Source: Nitrospira sp. (GTDB taxonomy: Bacteria > Nitrospirota > Nitrospiria > Nitrospirales > Nitrospiraceae). Taken from it: DNA of 64,000 nt. Below the pieces are notes generated by a model. The model searched no databases. It worked only from the letters and a program-made list of their open reading frames with translations, and was not told where the DNA came from. Position 1 is the stretch's first letter. The number at the start of each line of letters is the position of its first letter. This document shows positions 1 through 9,205 of the stretch, piece after piece. Location: assembly GCA_030123605.1 (NCBI GenBank), contig CP126123.1:1-64000 (forward strand), read 5' to 3'. A program made the position numbers and the translations under genes.

Positions 1-672
1 GAAGAAGCGTTCCGACGGCTTCCTTCAAACGTGCGCGTCAATTGGCCGCAGGACAACATCTCTCTGTACGATCTGGCCAACGAGACATCCGTGTTTCTAA
101 ATGCCTGGTCGAGTGCAGGAAAGGAAATGAGTTTGCTTGGATTGCCGGTCGTGATTTACTCGCCGCAGCTCATCTACTATCCTTCGGATCTCAACTATGT
201 CGGGACGAGTGAGCAAGAGTTTATCGCGCGGATTGATCAGGCGCTTCGAGACGGATGGAGCATAGAGCGAAGTCGGACAACGTACCGCTGGTTGGCCGTA
301 GAGTATGACTATAGCTTGATCGACATCACCGACGGGTATTCGCCGCAGGATGAGCCGACACGATGGTCGCTTCGAGGGATCAGCAACCGTGTGAAACGCC
401 GGGTGATCCCACTATATCAACAGACTCAAGACTGCTCACGAAGAACTTCATTGCGGTCTTCGCACACAATCGATGCCATATTCCGCCGTGGCGCTGTCAC
501 ACCGTTGGATTCACATGTGGGGAAAACCCTTCCCGATATTTCTCCGGCGGAAGAGGACAGGGCTCTCCGCTTTGAATTGGGCAGGATTGGACGAGCGCTC
601 TTCGGCTCGGACGGCCTTCACGGTCCGAACACGCTCGCGGGTCGATTGCGAAGTTTGAACGTTGAGTCGTGA
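1..672 (+). CDS. Capsule-type polysaccharide glycosyltransferase, C-terminal part (truncated by window edge)
   Basis: The reading frame is open to base 1, so only the C-terminal ~223 residues are visible. The stretch NVRVNWPQDNISLYDLANE, followed by a strand and helix ending in GKEMSLLGLPVVIYS, resembles the nucleotide-sugar-binding half of GT-B capsule polysaccharide synthesis proteins. In those, a 'switch to sector' helix is followed by a conserved G-x-P-V. The last ~90 residues are basic and low in homology signal. It begins a + strand series of glycan genes but is separated from the next by about 220 bases in which I see no gene. The family call is moderate and the substrate is unknown. 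Confidence 0.6.
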   Translation, partial: EEAFRRLPSNVRVNWPQDNISLYDLANETSVFLNAWSSAGKEMSLLGLPVVIYSPQLIYYPSDLNYVGTSEQEFIARIDQALRDGWSIERSRTTYRWLAVEYDYSLIDITDGYSPQDEPTRWSLRGISNRVKRRVIPLYQQTQDCSRRTSLRSSHTIDAIFRRGAVTPLDSHVGKTLPDISPAEEDRALRFELGRIGRALFGSDGLHGPNTLAGRLRSLNVES

Positions 673-893
673 GCAGGATAGAGGTATCCTGCATGCTGTC
701 AATTCGTCGTGGCCGTCAGGACGGTGAGGACGACTATCCAGGCGTCCGGAACGCTACGCCGGCGATGTGATCAAGGCGTCGTCTATCAATACTTTGAAAA
801 AATGACTACACTCCACATAGGCCGATGTCGTGCTTCGGCGCGATTTGATGATCAAGCTAGGTCCGTCCGGGCTTGATTGGATTTCGAGGATCG

Positions 894-2222
894 ATGCCAG
901 GAGAGATCAACGATACCGTTTCTTCTCGCCCTTCTACCACGGAAATGTTTCCGCGTGTCGATTATACGACGCATCCTGCGTACGCCTCGCTGACACAGGA
1001 ACGCACTTTGGATGAACAACGAATCGAGCAAGGCGTCGCGGCGATTGATGACGCATTGCAACATCTTCTGACTTCTGTCGATCGAACCGTCGATCAGTCC
1101 GACGCGCGATTCAATGATACCGTGGGACGTCGGATTGACGAGTTGCAGGCGTATGTATTGGGAGCGCCGGAAATTGCCGGGACACTTGCGGACTCGGCGG
1201 CGCGGGCCATCGTGATGGCGCGTCATGCGCTCATGGCAGAATGGAAATTTCGCATTCGCTGCCATCGAGAGGCGTATCGGCCTTCCTTGAGCGCTGTTCA
1301 CGATAGGAACCTCGATGCGCTGCGTACGGACGGCGTGGTTCGTTTGGATTCTTGGTCGACGTTGGCGCCGAGCCTTTGGAACGATACCTGGTGGGAACGC
1401 GATTTACTTAAAAGGCAGGCAACGAATCTATCGTGGGGGCGATGTGCGATGGCCTTGGATCAAGGCTCGTCTGCAAGTCGATCGATTCAGAATGCCCTGC
1501 GGAGCTCGGGGGTTCTGGATCTTGCGGGAGCTTATCTCGGAGCTCGCATGGAATTTTTATATGCGGCATTGGATTATGCGCACGACCGACAAGCGTGGTA
1601 CAGGGGATGTTATCGTGATATCGGTCTCGACGACAGTGAAACGACGTATATGCACCTGGATGCTGATTGCGATATTGTGAAGGCCATGCTGTATTTGACG
1701 GATGTCAAGCCGGAGAATGGAGCCTTTCGGTTTGTGCGCGGCAGTCATCGATGGACGCGGTCGCCATTCATCATCGCTCTCTACAAGGGATTTGATGCGG
1801 AGCACGACGTTTATTTTCGGCGCGCGTCGAATGGACTCGACTATGAAGGAGGGTATTACCGCCCTCGCTTTCAAGTCGCCGATCATCGCCGAGATCTGAT
1901 GCGTCTTCCCGGCCTCTTCCGAGGTTCCACTCATTTCGGCGACGACGTGATCGACGGGTCCCCTCTGTCGGCCCGGTTGTTGCAGAACGAAGAAATGTAT
2001 ACTGGAAATAAGGGAACATTTGTATTGTTCCACGGTGCGGCGGGTATTCATCGCGGTGCATTGGTGTCGCGTGGTGAACGATGGGCGATACAAATCGCGC
2101 TGCGAGCATCCGGTGAGGTCCGGAGTCGCCCCCGTCCGTATGTGCAAAGGAAGTTGGCCGAATTTCGCTATCAATTGAGACGTCTCAAGCATTGTCTTAG
2201 GTGTGCGCCAAATACGAACTGA
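894..2222 (+). CDS. PhyH-like Fe(II)/2-oxoglutarate dioxygenase family protein
   Basis: About 442 aa. The C-terminal half has the phytanoyl-CoA dioxygenase pattern: an H-x-D iron motif in TYMHLDADCDIVKAMLYLTD, then the typical VKPENGAFRFVRGSHR strand and turn, and a distal histidine in FHGAAGIHRG with a following arginine for 2-oxoglutarate. The first ~150 residues are helical and not recognisable. An in-frame TTG lies at 873, but the ATG at 894 has GAGGA just upstream and is preferred. In glycan loci such proteins are thought to hydroxylate or otherwise oxidise a sugar or lipid moiety; the substrate cannot be read here. It overlaps the next gene by about 20 bases. Confidence 0.72.
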   Translation: MPGEINDTVSSRPSTTEMFPRVDYTTHPAYASLTQERTLDEQRIEQGVAAIDDALQHLLTSVDRTVDQSDARFNDTVGRRIDELQAYVLGAPEIAGTLADSAARAIVMARHALMAEWKFRIRCHREAYRPSLSAVHDRNLDALRTDGVVRLDSWSTLAPSLWNDTWWERDLLKRQATNLSWGRCAMALDQGSSASRSIQNALRSSGVLDLAGAYLGARMEFLYAALDYAHDRQAWYRGCYRDIGLDDSETTYMHLDADCDIVKAMLYLTDVKPENGAFRFVRGSHRWTRSPFIIALYKGFDAEHDVYFRRASNGLDYEGGYYRPRFQVADHRRDLMRLPGLFRGSTHFGDDVIDGSPLSARLLQNEEMYTGNKGTFVLFHGAAGIHRGALVSRGERWAIQIALRASGEVRSRPRPYVQRKLAEFRYQLRRLKHCLRCAPNTN

Positions 2223-3258
2223 CGTATCTGTGACATCATCGAAGGCGCAAGCTGCGCTTCAGCCCATCCTTGAGAGATTGCTCGGCGATCAGCGTCTGAA
2301 TATCGCGGATGCAGGCGCGGCCTATGGGTTGCCGGGGCATCTGCGGATGCTTGCTCCCGTTTCTCTCCTCTGTTTGTTTGAACCTCATGTCCAGCGAGCG
2401 GAAGAGCTTCGCCGGGAATTGGGCGGTGACGTCCGTGTGTTTCAAACGGCGCTGTCGGGTCAAGGCGGTGAACGGACGTTGTATGTGACCAATGTCCCCA
2501 CAGGGAGTTCGCTCCTCCCGCCTGGATCCGATGCGGCGATGAGCCTCACCGAGCGGTCATACTTTTTCCCTGTAGAAGAACGCCGCATCCAGACACGTCG
2601 GCTCCAGGATGTGCTCGGCGAAACCGGGATCACCCGGCTGGATTTCATGAAGGCCGATGTTCAAGGCGCCGAACTCGAAATTGTGCAGGGGCTCGGAGAG
2701 CGGCTCGGCCGGACGCTTCTTGGGGTGGAATTAGAGGTCGGATTTCCCGGCGGTTATATTGGACAACCTGGGTTTGGGACTCTGGATGAATACCTGCGCG
2801 CGCTCGGACTCGAATTGTTGGATTTGCGTCTGGCGAGAATTCACCGGTTCGTTTCCGACGGCTACGCCCACCTTCCGGAGAAAATATTCGGCGTCCATGC
2901 CGAGTCTCCTTCGCTCAGTAGGCGGATTTGGGAAGCGGATGTCCTCTATTTTGTGAAGCCGGCCACGTTGTTGGAAGCCGGTGACGTGTCCGGAATGCGT
3001 CGTCTGGCGGTGCTGTACTGCGCGTATGGGTTTTATACCGAGGCGTATCATCTTTTCGACCAAGCCCGTCAGGCGAAGATCTTATCCACGGACGAGATCG
3101 CCCGACTCCAAAGCGACGTGATCCGGTTACATCGGGCGGCCCGATATTGCGTGTTGGAGTCCGTGATGTGGCGCCGTTTTACGGATCCATTCCGTCGCTT
3201 GGGGGCTCGCCTCCGAAACAAATTGTGCGGCGCTCAACCGAAACAGTGGCAGGAATGA
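2203..3258 (+). CDS. FkbM-family SAM-dependent methyltransferase
   Basis: 351 aa. The core is a class I methyltransferase fold with the FkbM signature. An N-terminal DAGAAYGLPGHL glycine loop is followed by an acidic strand (LFEPHVQRAEEL), then DFMKADVQGAELEIVQG, in which the acidic-Gly-Ala-Glu motif is characteristic. FkbM enzymes O-methylate sugars or polyketides; here a sugar is likely from context. The last ~100 residues extend beyond the family core and are helical. The start is GTG, overlapping the dioxygenase gene; a GTG at 2230 is an alternative. The stop TGA overlaps the ABC transporter ATG (ATGA), which indicates translational coupling. Confidence 0.8.
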   Translation: MRQIRTDVSVTSSKAQAALQPILERLLGDQRLNIADAGAAYGLPGHLRMLAPVSLLCLFEPHVQRAEELRRELGGDVRVFQTALSGQGGERTLYVTNVPTGSSLLPPGSDAAMSLTERSYFFPVEERRIQTRRLQDVLGETGITRLDFMKADVQGAELEIVQGLGERLGRTLLGVELEVGFPGGYIGQPGFGTLDEYLRALGLELLDLRLARIHRFVSDGYAHLPEKIFGVHAESPSLSRRIWEADVLYFVKPATLLEAGDVSGMRRLAVLYCAYGFYTEAYHLFDQARQAKILSTDEIARLQSDVIRLHRAARYCVLESVMWRRFTDPFRRLGARLRNKLCGAQPKQWQE

Positions 3259-5012
3259 CCTCCCCTCTCGGTATGCAATGGCGGACAGTTCGGTCTTGGC
3301 TGAGCACAAGCGGCACCCTTGTGTCTTATGCCATTCGGAAATTTCCGATGCTCACGGCTTGTGTCGTGCTGTCGCTTGTATCGGTGGCGATGGAACTGGC
3401 TGCTATGACGAGCCTGGTGCCGTTAATGGAGCTGGCCGTAGGGCGTCACATTCCGCCGATGAGCAAATGGGCCGTTGTTCCACGGTGGCTGGGTCAGACT
3501 CCGGATATCCACTTCTACGTGATGCTCTTTCTGATTCTGATCCTGTTGCGTCTGCTTACTTCCTTCGCAACCAGCTTGCTGGTATCCCATCTCTCTCGGC
3601 AAATGATCGCTCATTTTTCGTCGGAAGCCTTTGGGACTTTTGTGAATACTCTCGCGTTTGAAGAGATCCAACAGAGGAGCGTCGGCTATTTCATCAATCT
3701 GGCCGGTGACGAGGCGAATCGGGCCAGCCAAGTCATCGCGGCACTCTTGCGCCTGGTTCCTGTGACGGTCCTTGGCATACTGTACTTTTCGGCGCTCGTC
3801 TATAACTCACCATGGGTCGCTATGGGAGTGGCGGGATTTTCCGTGCTTTCTCTGGTCTCCCTGGGCCATACGTTTCGGAAGGTGCACCATTTAGGCGCTC
3901 GGCAGCAACAGGAGTCGAGAGACCTGAATTCGCATTTTCTTGACTCGCTCAATTCCTTGAGGACCGTCCGAAGTTACACGGCCGAGGCTGTCGTGAGCCA
4001 AGAGTACCGACGCATGATTTATCGATATGCACGAACTTGTTTCCAGGTCGACGCGCTTTCCTTGTTGTCCAGTTTCGTGCCGGCGCTCATTTTGATTCTG
4101 GCGAGCGGTGTGGCGGTTCTGTGGGTGATCGATGCATCAGTTGTCACCACGCATGTTTCTTTCATCATGGTTGCCGTTGTCTTATTGCTGAGATTTTTCC
4201 CGGTTGCCGGGCAGGCGATCGACATTTTCTTGCGGTTGGTGGCGGACCTTCGTGCAGGGGATGAATTGCGGCGGGTCCTTCGCGAGATTTCTTCCCGGCG
4301 GACGGTCGAGTCGGCGAAAGATGGCGTCTCGATGATCGAGCCGGTTCGTGAGCTACGGTTTGAGAATGTCTCGTTCGGATATTCTCAGCGCGACCTTGTC
4401 TTGCGAGGCCTGACGGTCTCGTTTCAGGCCGGTCGTAACTATGCCGTCCTGGGTCCTTCAGGGATTGGAAAATCGACCTTTGTCGATGTGTTGCTCAAGT
4501 TTTATGCGCTGCACGACGGTCGGATTACGGTGAATGGTGTGGAGCTTTCCCGCGTCAATACGCAATGGCTTCGAGAACGTGTTCGCGTCGTCGAACAGCA
4601 TGCCCGCCTCTTCAACGATACGATCTTCCATAACGTCGCGTTCGGTTCCGACATCCCGATGGATGCGGTCCGGACGGCCTGTCGAATCGCTTGCATCGAG
4701 TCGGACATCGATCGCCTGCCAGACGGGTTCAACACCCTTGTGACGTATCAAGGAAGCAATCTCTCGGGAGGGCAGCGGCAGAGGCTCGCAATTGCCCGCG
4801 CACTCGTTCGAAATCCTGATGTGTTGATTTTGGACGAAAGCGTCAATGCATTGGATGTGGCGACACGTCGTCAAGTGCTGACGAGCATCCTTGAGGCGTA
4901 CAGACAACGAATGGTGATTTGTATCACTCATGATTCCGCTGTGTCGAAGCAATTCGACCAGGTACTTGAGTTTGCGCAGCTTCACATGGAACCTCAGGCG
5001 CTCACGTCCTGA
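3255..5012 (+). CDS. ABC half-exporter, MsbA/PglK-like (permease-ATPase fusion)
   Basis: About 585 aa from the ATG at 3255, which overlaps the preceding stop by 4 bases. The N-terminal half has about six hydrophobic segments (an exporter transmembrane domain). The C-terminal half is a complete ATPase: Walker A GPSGIGKST, signature LSGGQRQRLAIARAL, Walker B VLILDES, and the switch histidine in CITHDS. Half-exporters of this length dimerise. In a glycan locus the obvious role is flipping a lipid-linked saccharide across the inner membrane, as PglK does in Campylobacter glycoprotein synthesis. MsbA-like lipid A export is the alternative. No Wzx or Wzy is visible in the window, which favours the flippase reading. 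Confidence 0.88.
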   Translation: MTSPLGMQWRTVRSWLSTSGTLVSYAIRKFPMLTACVVLSLVSVAMELAAMTSLVPLMELAVGRHIPPMSKWAVVPRWLGQTPDIHFYVMLFLILILLRLLTSFATSLLVSHLSRQMIAHFSSEAFGTFVNTLAFEEIQQRSVGYFINLAGDEANRASQVIAALLRLVPVTVLGILYFSALVYNSPWVAMGVAGFSVLSLVSLGHTFRKVHHLGARQQQESRDLNSHFLDSLNSLRTVRSYTAEAVVSQEYRRMIYRYARTCFQVDALSLLSSFVPALILILASGVAVLWVIDASVVTTHVSFIMVAVVLLLRFFPVAGQAIDIFLRLVADLRAGDELRRVLREISSRRTVESAKDGVSMIEPVRELRFENVSFGYSQRDLVLRGLTVSFQAGRNYAVLGPSGIGKSTFVDVLLKFYALHDGRITVNGVELSRVNTQWLRERVRVVEQHARLFNDTIFHNVAFGSDIPMDAVRTACRIACIESDIDRLPDGFNTLVTYQGSNLSGGQRQRLAIARALVRNPDVLILDESVNALDVATRRQVLTSILEAYRQRMVICITHDSAVSKQFDQVLEFAQLHMEPQALTS

Positions 5013-5040
5013 GAGAGATCGATCGTTCGGGGCCGGACAC

Positions 5041-5754
5041 ATGGATGTTCCCTTCAAGCACGTTCTGATCTCCTCGCTCTGTTCTTTCATGCGATTGACA
5101 TGTCCGGAAGTCCGCTGGTCGTATTCTCAAGAAGGGGAAGACCTCATTCTGAATCGATTGTTCGAGACTCAACGCGAAGGATTTTATGTGGACGTGGGCG
5201 CTCATCATCCGACCCGATTCTCCAATACCTGCCTGTTCTCATTGCGTGGCTGGCGCGGTATCAATATCGAGCCCAACCCCGATGCGATGCGATTGTTCCA
5301 TAAACTTCGCCCGCGTGACGTCAACTTGGCAATCGGCATTGCCGAATGCGTCGGACACCTTCGTTACTTTGAATTCAATGAGCCTGCCTTGAACACGTTT
5401 GATGAGCACGTGGCGCGGCAACGAGAAACACGGGACGGCTATCGATTGCGTGCGACGACAGTCGTTCCGGTACAACCGCTCCGGCAGGTATTCGAGCAAC
5501 ATCTGCCGAAGGGGCAGGCCATCGATTTTTTATCCGTTGACGCTGAAGGGTTCGACCTGAATGTGATTCGATCGAACGATTGGAACACATTTCGGCCGTC
5601 TTGTCTTCTCGTCGAAACGCTTCAGTCTTCATTGTCATCACTTGCGACAAATACGACCCACCAATATGTGTCAGGACTCGGATATGATCTGTTTGCGAAG
5701 ACGGTCAATACGTTCATTTATCTCGACCGAACCAAGCCGAGTGATCAGTGCTAG
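5041..5754 (+). CDS. FkbM-family methyltransferase (second copy)
   Basis: About 237 aa from the ATG at 5041; an upstream in-frame start at 4930 lies inside the ABC gene and is unlikely. Motifs are YSQEGEDLILNRLF at the N-terminus, the SAM loop FYVDVGAHHPTRFSNT, the acidic strand GINIEPNP, and the FkbM core DFLSVDAEGFDLNVIRSNDW. This is the shorter FkbM subclass that starts with a 'SQxGED' box, unlike the longer copy at 2203. It is probably a sugar O-methyltransferase. Its stop overlaps the start of the following glycosyltransferase. Confidence 0.83.
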   Translation: MDVPFKHVLISSLCSFMRLTCPEVRWSYSQEGEDLILNRLFETQREGFYVDVGAHHPTRFSNTCLFSLRGWRGINIEPNPDAMRLFHKLRPRDVNLAIGIAECVGHLRYFEFNEPALNTFDEHVARQRETRDGYRLRATTVVPVQPLRQVFEQHLPKGQAIDFLSVDAEGFDLNVIRSNDWNTFRPSCLLVETLQSSLSSLATNTTHQYVSGLGYDLFAKTVNTFIYLDRTKPSDQC

Positions 5755-6659
5755 CGCCCATTGCTTTGTTCGTCTATAAGCGTCCTCAGCACACCGAGCG
5801 GGTGTTGAATGGCCTTCAGCGTAACCCAGAAGCGTGTGAATCGGACCTGTACGTGTTTGCTGATGGAGCAAAGGATTCGCCCGCGCTCAAAGGGGTTCAG
5901 GCGGTGAGGGCGTTGGTGCGAGCCATAAGCGGATACCGTTCGGTCACTGTCATCGAACGGGATACCAATCTTGGGCTCGCTCAGTCGATCATCAGTGGGG
6001 TGACCGATTTGACGGTACGGTACGGACACGTCATCGTCTTAGAAGACGACGTCGTCCCATCATCGCATTTTCTTCGTTATATGAACACGGCACTGGATAA
6101 ATATCGGAATGTTCCGGACGTCGTCAGTATTCATGGCTATTCGTACCCTGTACGCGGTTCGTTGCCCGAGACATTTTTTCTGCGAGGAGCGGATTGCTGG
6201 GGCTGGGCGACGTGGGATCGCGGTTGGCGGATATTTGAACAGGATGGAGCGAAACTCCTGGCAAGGCTTTCTGAAAGCGGACAAACCAAGACATTCGATC
6301 TGGACGGCACGTATCCTTATACCCAAATGCTGGCGGATCAAGTGGCGGGGGCTAACGACTCGTGGGCTATTCGATGGCATGCGGCGGCGTTCCTGCAGGG
6401 CTTGCTCACGCTCTATCCCGGTTCATCTCAAGTGCAGAATATCGGCACCGACGGTACCGGGACCCACGGTGCCTACGCCAACGTATTTTCGCATGCCTCG
6501 TGGGGGAGGCCGATCCAGGTACGTGATATTCCCGTGGAAGAAAACCCGCAGGCTCGAAAAGCCTTTATGAATTTTCTTGGATCGGCGCAGGCTTCCGTCC
6601 CTCGGAAAATCTGGAGACGGTTTCAGCGGATGTTTCGCGGTCGCATCGGAGAGGTGTGA
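5748..6659 (+). CDS. GT-A fold glycosyltransferase (family 2-like)
   Basis: 303 aa, GTG start overlapping the previous gene by 7 bases. It opens with PIALFVYKRPQHTERVL, the N-terminal box of a glycosyltransferase 2-like subclass. It then has a strand ending YVFADG, a conserved asparagine in RDTNLGLAQSI, and the metal-binding acidic box VIVLEDDVVPSSHF. The segment RGADCWGWATWDRGW is a typical acceptor-side motif of this subclass. There are no transmembrane segments, so it is cytosolic. It probably adds one sugar to the lipid-linked glycan; donor and linkage are unknown. Confidence 0.8.
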   Translation: MLAPIALFVYKRPQHTERVLNGLQRNPEACESDLYVFADGAKDSPALKGVQAVRALVRAISGYRSVTVIERDTNLGLAQSIISGVTDLTVRYGHVIVLEDDVVPSSHFLRYMNTALDKYRNVPDVVSIHGYSYPVRGSLPETFFLRGADCWGWATWDRGWRIFEQDGAKLLARLSESGQTKTFDLDGTYPYTQMLADQVAGANDSWAIRWHAAAFLQGLLTLYPGSSQVQNIGTDGTGTHGAYANVFSHASWGRPIQVRDIPVEENPQARKAFMNFLGSAQASVPRKIWRRFQRMFRGRIGEV

Positions 6660-6662
6660 AGG

Positions 6663-7490
6663 ATGAAGCGGGTGATCAAAGCTTGGCTCCCTCCGGCCAT
6701 CGTGCATGCCTATCAAGGACTTCGGTCTGACGCCATCCGGTTCAAAGGGGAATTCCACAGCTGGGAATCTGCCCGCGCAGCCTCTTCAGGATACGACAGC
6801 GAAACCATCTTCCAAAAGTCGAGAGCGGCGGCGCTGAAAGTCAAGGCGGGAGAGGCCGTTTACGAGCGTGATTCGGTGCTGTTCGATCATGTGGAATTTT
6901 CCTTTCCTCTCCTCGCCGGCCTTCTGCGTGTCGCATGTATGCGGGAAGGACATTTGAATGTCTTGGATTTTGGCGGGTCGCTGGGAACGACTTATCGCCA
7001 GTTCAAGGCGTTCAAGGCGCCTCTCGAATCGTTGCGATGGAACATTGTCGAACAGCCGCAATTTGTCGAGGCGGGCCGGGCCGAGTTTGCCGATGAAGAG
7101 TTGAAGTTTTTCCCCTCCATTCAGGAGGCTGTGAAGGACGAAGCACCCGATGTGGTGGTGTTGTCCAGCGTGCTGCAATATGTGGATCGACCCTACAACT
7201 TGATCCAGGAGATTTGTTCCGTCGAAGCGCGTAGTATTGTGATCTCGAGGACGCCCTGTGCCAAAACGCCGTATGATGTACTCACGGTGCAGGTTGTTCC
7301 GCCGTCGATTTACGATGCGAGCTATCCGTGTTGGATATTTGCGGAGGCTCAATTGCTCGCCGCGTTTTCTACGTCTCATCGGCTCATTGCATCGTTCCAA
7401 GAGCCGGGCGGACCGTGGCAGAGCGATCACGGGGTGTTCGAACTGGGCGGTTTCGTGTTTGAGCGCGTTCCTTCTTCCTATGCTGGCTAG
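6663..7490 (+). CDS. TIGR04325-family SAM methyltransferase
   Basis: 275 aa, ATG start 3 bases after the previous stop. It shows the family's features: an N-terminal GxF.SWE segment (FKGEFHSWESARAASSGYD), a mid-protein VLDFGGSLGTTYRQF glycine loop, a WNIVEQPQFVEAGR strand, and VVLSSVLQYVDRPY, where the tyrosine follows the 'S.LQY' motif. These proteins occur in O-antigen and capsule loci and are thought to methylate sugars. Its end overlaps the next methyltransferase gene by 11 bases. Confidence 0.8.
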   Translation: MKRVIKAWLPPAIVHAYQGLRSDAIRFKGEFHSWESARAASSGYDSETIFQKSRAAALKVKAGEAVYERDSVLFDHVEFSFPLLAGLLRVACMREGHLNVLDFGGSLGTTYRQFKAFKAPLESLRWNIVEQPQFVEAGRAEFADEELKFFPSIQEAVKDEAPDVVVLSSVLQYVDRPYNLIQEICSVEARSIVISRTPCAKTPYDVLTVQVVPPSIYDASYPCWIFAEAQLLAAFSTSHRLIASFQEPGGPWQSDHGVFELGGFVFERVPSSYAG

Positions 7491-8211
7491 CTTCAAACGG
7501 CATTACCATGCTCAAATGATGTGTCCCGGATTGTCCGGGTTGCTCATCAACCCGTTCTACTTTGCGAGAAAGGGGTTATACGACAACGTCCGACGCCTTG
7601 CTCCCCACATCACAGGACGTGTTCTGGATGTTGGTTGCGGAACACAACCGTATCGACCGTTATTTGTGGCTGTGGATTACACCGGCATGGAACTCGATAC
7701 GGAGGAGAATCGTGCCCGCAAGCTGGCTGATGTGTTTTATTGCGGTCCGACCTTTCCGTTTGACTCCGACACTTTCGATTCGCTGGTGTGTAACGAGGTC
7801 TTGGAACATGTCTTTACGCCCACGGAATTTGTACGGGAACTCAACCGCGTGCTCAAGCCGGGCGGACATTTACTCCTGACGGTTCCGTTTGTTTGGGATG
7901 AGCATGAACAGCCCTATGATTATGCCAGGTATTCTTCTTTCGGCCTCCTCGCCCTCATCACGGGCGCCGGTTTCGAGGTTGTGGAGCACGTGAAGACCAT
8001 GAGCGATGTTCGAGTCCTCTGTCAGCTTGTGAATGCCTATCTCTATAAAGTCACGGTCAGCAAGAGTCGATATCTCAATCTCTTCAACATGTTGCTCTTG
8101 ATGGCTCCCGTGAATATTCTGGGGTCTTTGGTACGATTCATCACTCCTTCGAATCCGGATCTGTATCTCGACAATGTCATCTTGGCGAGGAAAGTCGGTC
8201 GCGAGCGATGA
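7480..8211 (+). CDS. Class I SAM-dependent methyltransferase (Methyltransf_11 type)
   Basis: About 243 aa from the ATG at 7480. The SAM-binding motif I is VLDVGCGTQPYRPLF. The acidic end of strand 2 is in YTGMELDTEE, motif II is FDSLVCNEVLEHVF, and LNRVLKPGGHLLLTVPF is the classic post-II helix and strand. The rest is an acceptor-binding cap. A longer reading from 7258 would run antiparallel to no signal and overlap the TIGR04325 gene heavily, so it is rejected. It is the fourth methyltransferase in six genes, so the glycan is probably extensively methylated. Confidence 0.82.
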   Translation: MLASFKRHYHAQMMCPGLSGLLINPFYFARKGLYDNVRRLAPHITGRVLDVGCGTQPYRPLFVAVDYTGMELDTEENRARKLADVFYCGPTFPFDSDTFDSLVCNEVLEHVFTPTEFVRELNRVLKPGGHLLLTVPFVWDEHEQPYDYARYSSFGLLALITGAGFEVVEHVKTMSDVRVLCQLVNAYLYKVTVSKSRYLNLFNMLLLMAPVNILGSLVRFITPSNPDLYLDNVILARKVGRER

Positions 8212-9194
8212 GATCTGGCGATTTCTCCGGTGCTCGGGTTCTCATTACAGGCGGCATGGGATTCGTAGGGTCAAACTTGGCCCGCGAGCTTGTCAGGTTG
8301 GGGGCCGATGTAACCGTGGTTGACAGTCTTGTTCCGGAATACGGCGGGAACCTTTTCAATATCAGCGGCATCGAACGAAACATTCGTGTCAACATTTCCG
8401 ATGTTCGGGACGAATACAGCTTCCGTCATCTCATTCAAGGTCAGGATTATCTGTTCAATCTGGCGGGACAGACCAGTCATCTCGATTCCATGGAGAATCC
8501 CTACACGGACTTGGAGATCAACTGTCGCGCTCAGCTGTCGATCTTGGAGGTGTGCCGACGCTATCAACCGAAGATCAAGATCGTGTTTGCAAGCACCAGG
8601 CAGATCTATGGAAAACCGGACTATCTGCCGGTAGATGAGAAACACCTGCTTCGTCCCGTGGACGTCAACGGGATCAACAAGATGGCCGGAGAGTGGTATC
8701 ACGTTCTCTATAACAATGTTTATGATGTTCGTTCCTGTGCGCTGAGGCTTACCAATACCTATGGACCGCGGATGCGGATCAAGGATGCGCGGCAGACTTT
8801 CTTGGGGGTGTGGATTCGGTCGCTTGTCGAGGGGAAACCTTTTGAAGTGTGGGAAGGGCAACAGGTACGGGATTTTTCGTTCGTGAGCGATGTCGTCGAT
8901 GCGATGCTTCTGGCCGCGGTCAGTGAAGAGGCCAATGGGCAAGTGTTCAATTTGGGGGGAGAAATTGCCATTGCCCTCAAGGACCTCGGAGACTTACTTG
9001 TGAAAGTCACGGGGGGAGGAAGCTACGTCTTGCGTTCATTTCCGGGAGAACGAAAGCGAATTGACATTGGCGACTACTATGCCAATTTCGACAAAATTCG
9101 AGCCGCGCTTGGATGGGAGCCGAAGGTGTCATTGGAGCAGGGACTCCGTCAGACGGTCGAGTTCTATCGCGCTCATCTGGCTCACTATCTTTGA
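8208..9194 (+). CDS. NAD-dependent epimerase/dehydratase (extended SDR) with altered catalytic motif
   Basis: 328 aa. The Rossmann motif VLITGGMGFVGSNLAREL, NAD-ribose aspartate (VTVVDSLVP) and FNLAGQTSHLDS identify an extended SDR of the sugar nucleotide epimerase/dehydratase group. The usual active site Y-x-x-x-K is here N-G-I-N-K (RPVDVNGINKMAGEWYH), so the general-base tyrosine is replaced by asparagine. I have seen this variant as a subgroup signature in polysaccharide loci. The lysine and the upstream serine (FASTRQIYG) remain. The reaction is therefore uncertain. It overlaps the previous gene by 4 bases. Confidence 0.8.
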   Translation: MRSGDFSGARVLITGGMGFVGSNLARELVRLGADVTVVDSLVPEYGGNLFNISGIERNIRVNISDVRDEYSFRHLIQGQDYLFNLAGQTSHLDSMENPYTDLEINCRAQLSILEVCRRYQPKIKIVFASTRQIYGKPDYLPVDEKHLLRPVDVNGINKMAGEWYHVLYNNVYDVRSCALRLTNTYGPRMRIKDARQTFLGVWIRSLVEGKPFEVWEGQQVRDFSFVSDVVDAMLLAAVSEEANGQVFNLGGEIAIALKDLGDLLVKVTGGGSYVLRSFPGERKRIDIGDYYANFDKIRAALGWEPKVSLEQGLRQTVEFYRAHLAHYL

Positions 9195-9205
9195 GAAGGA
9201 TCATA

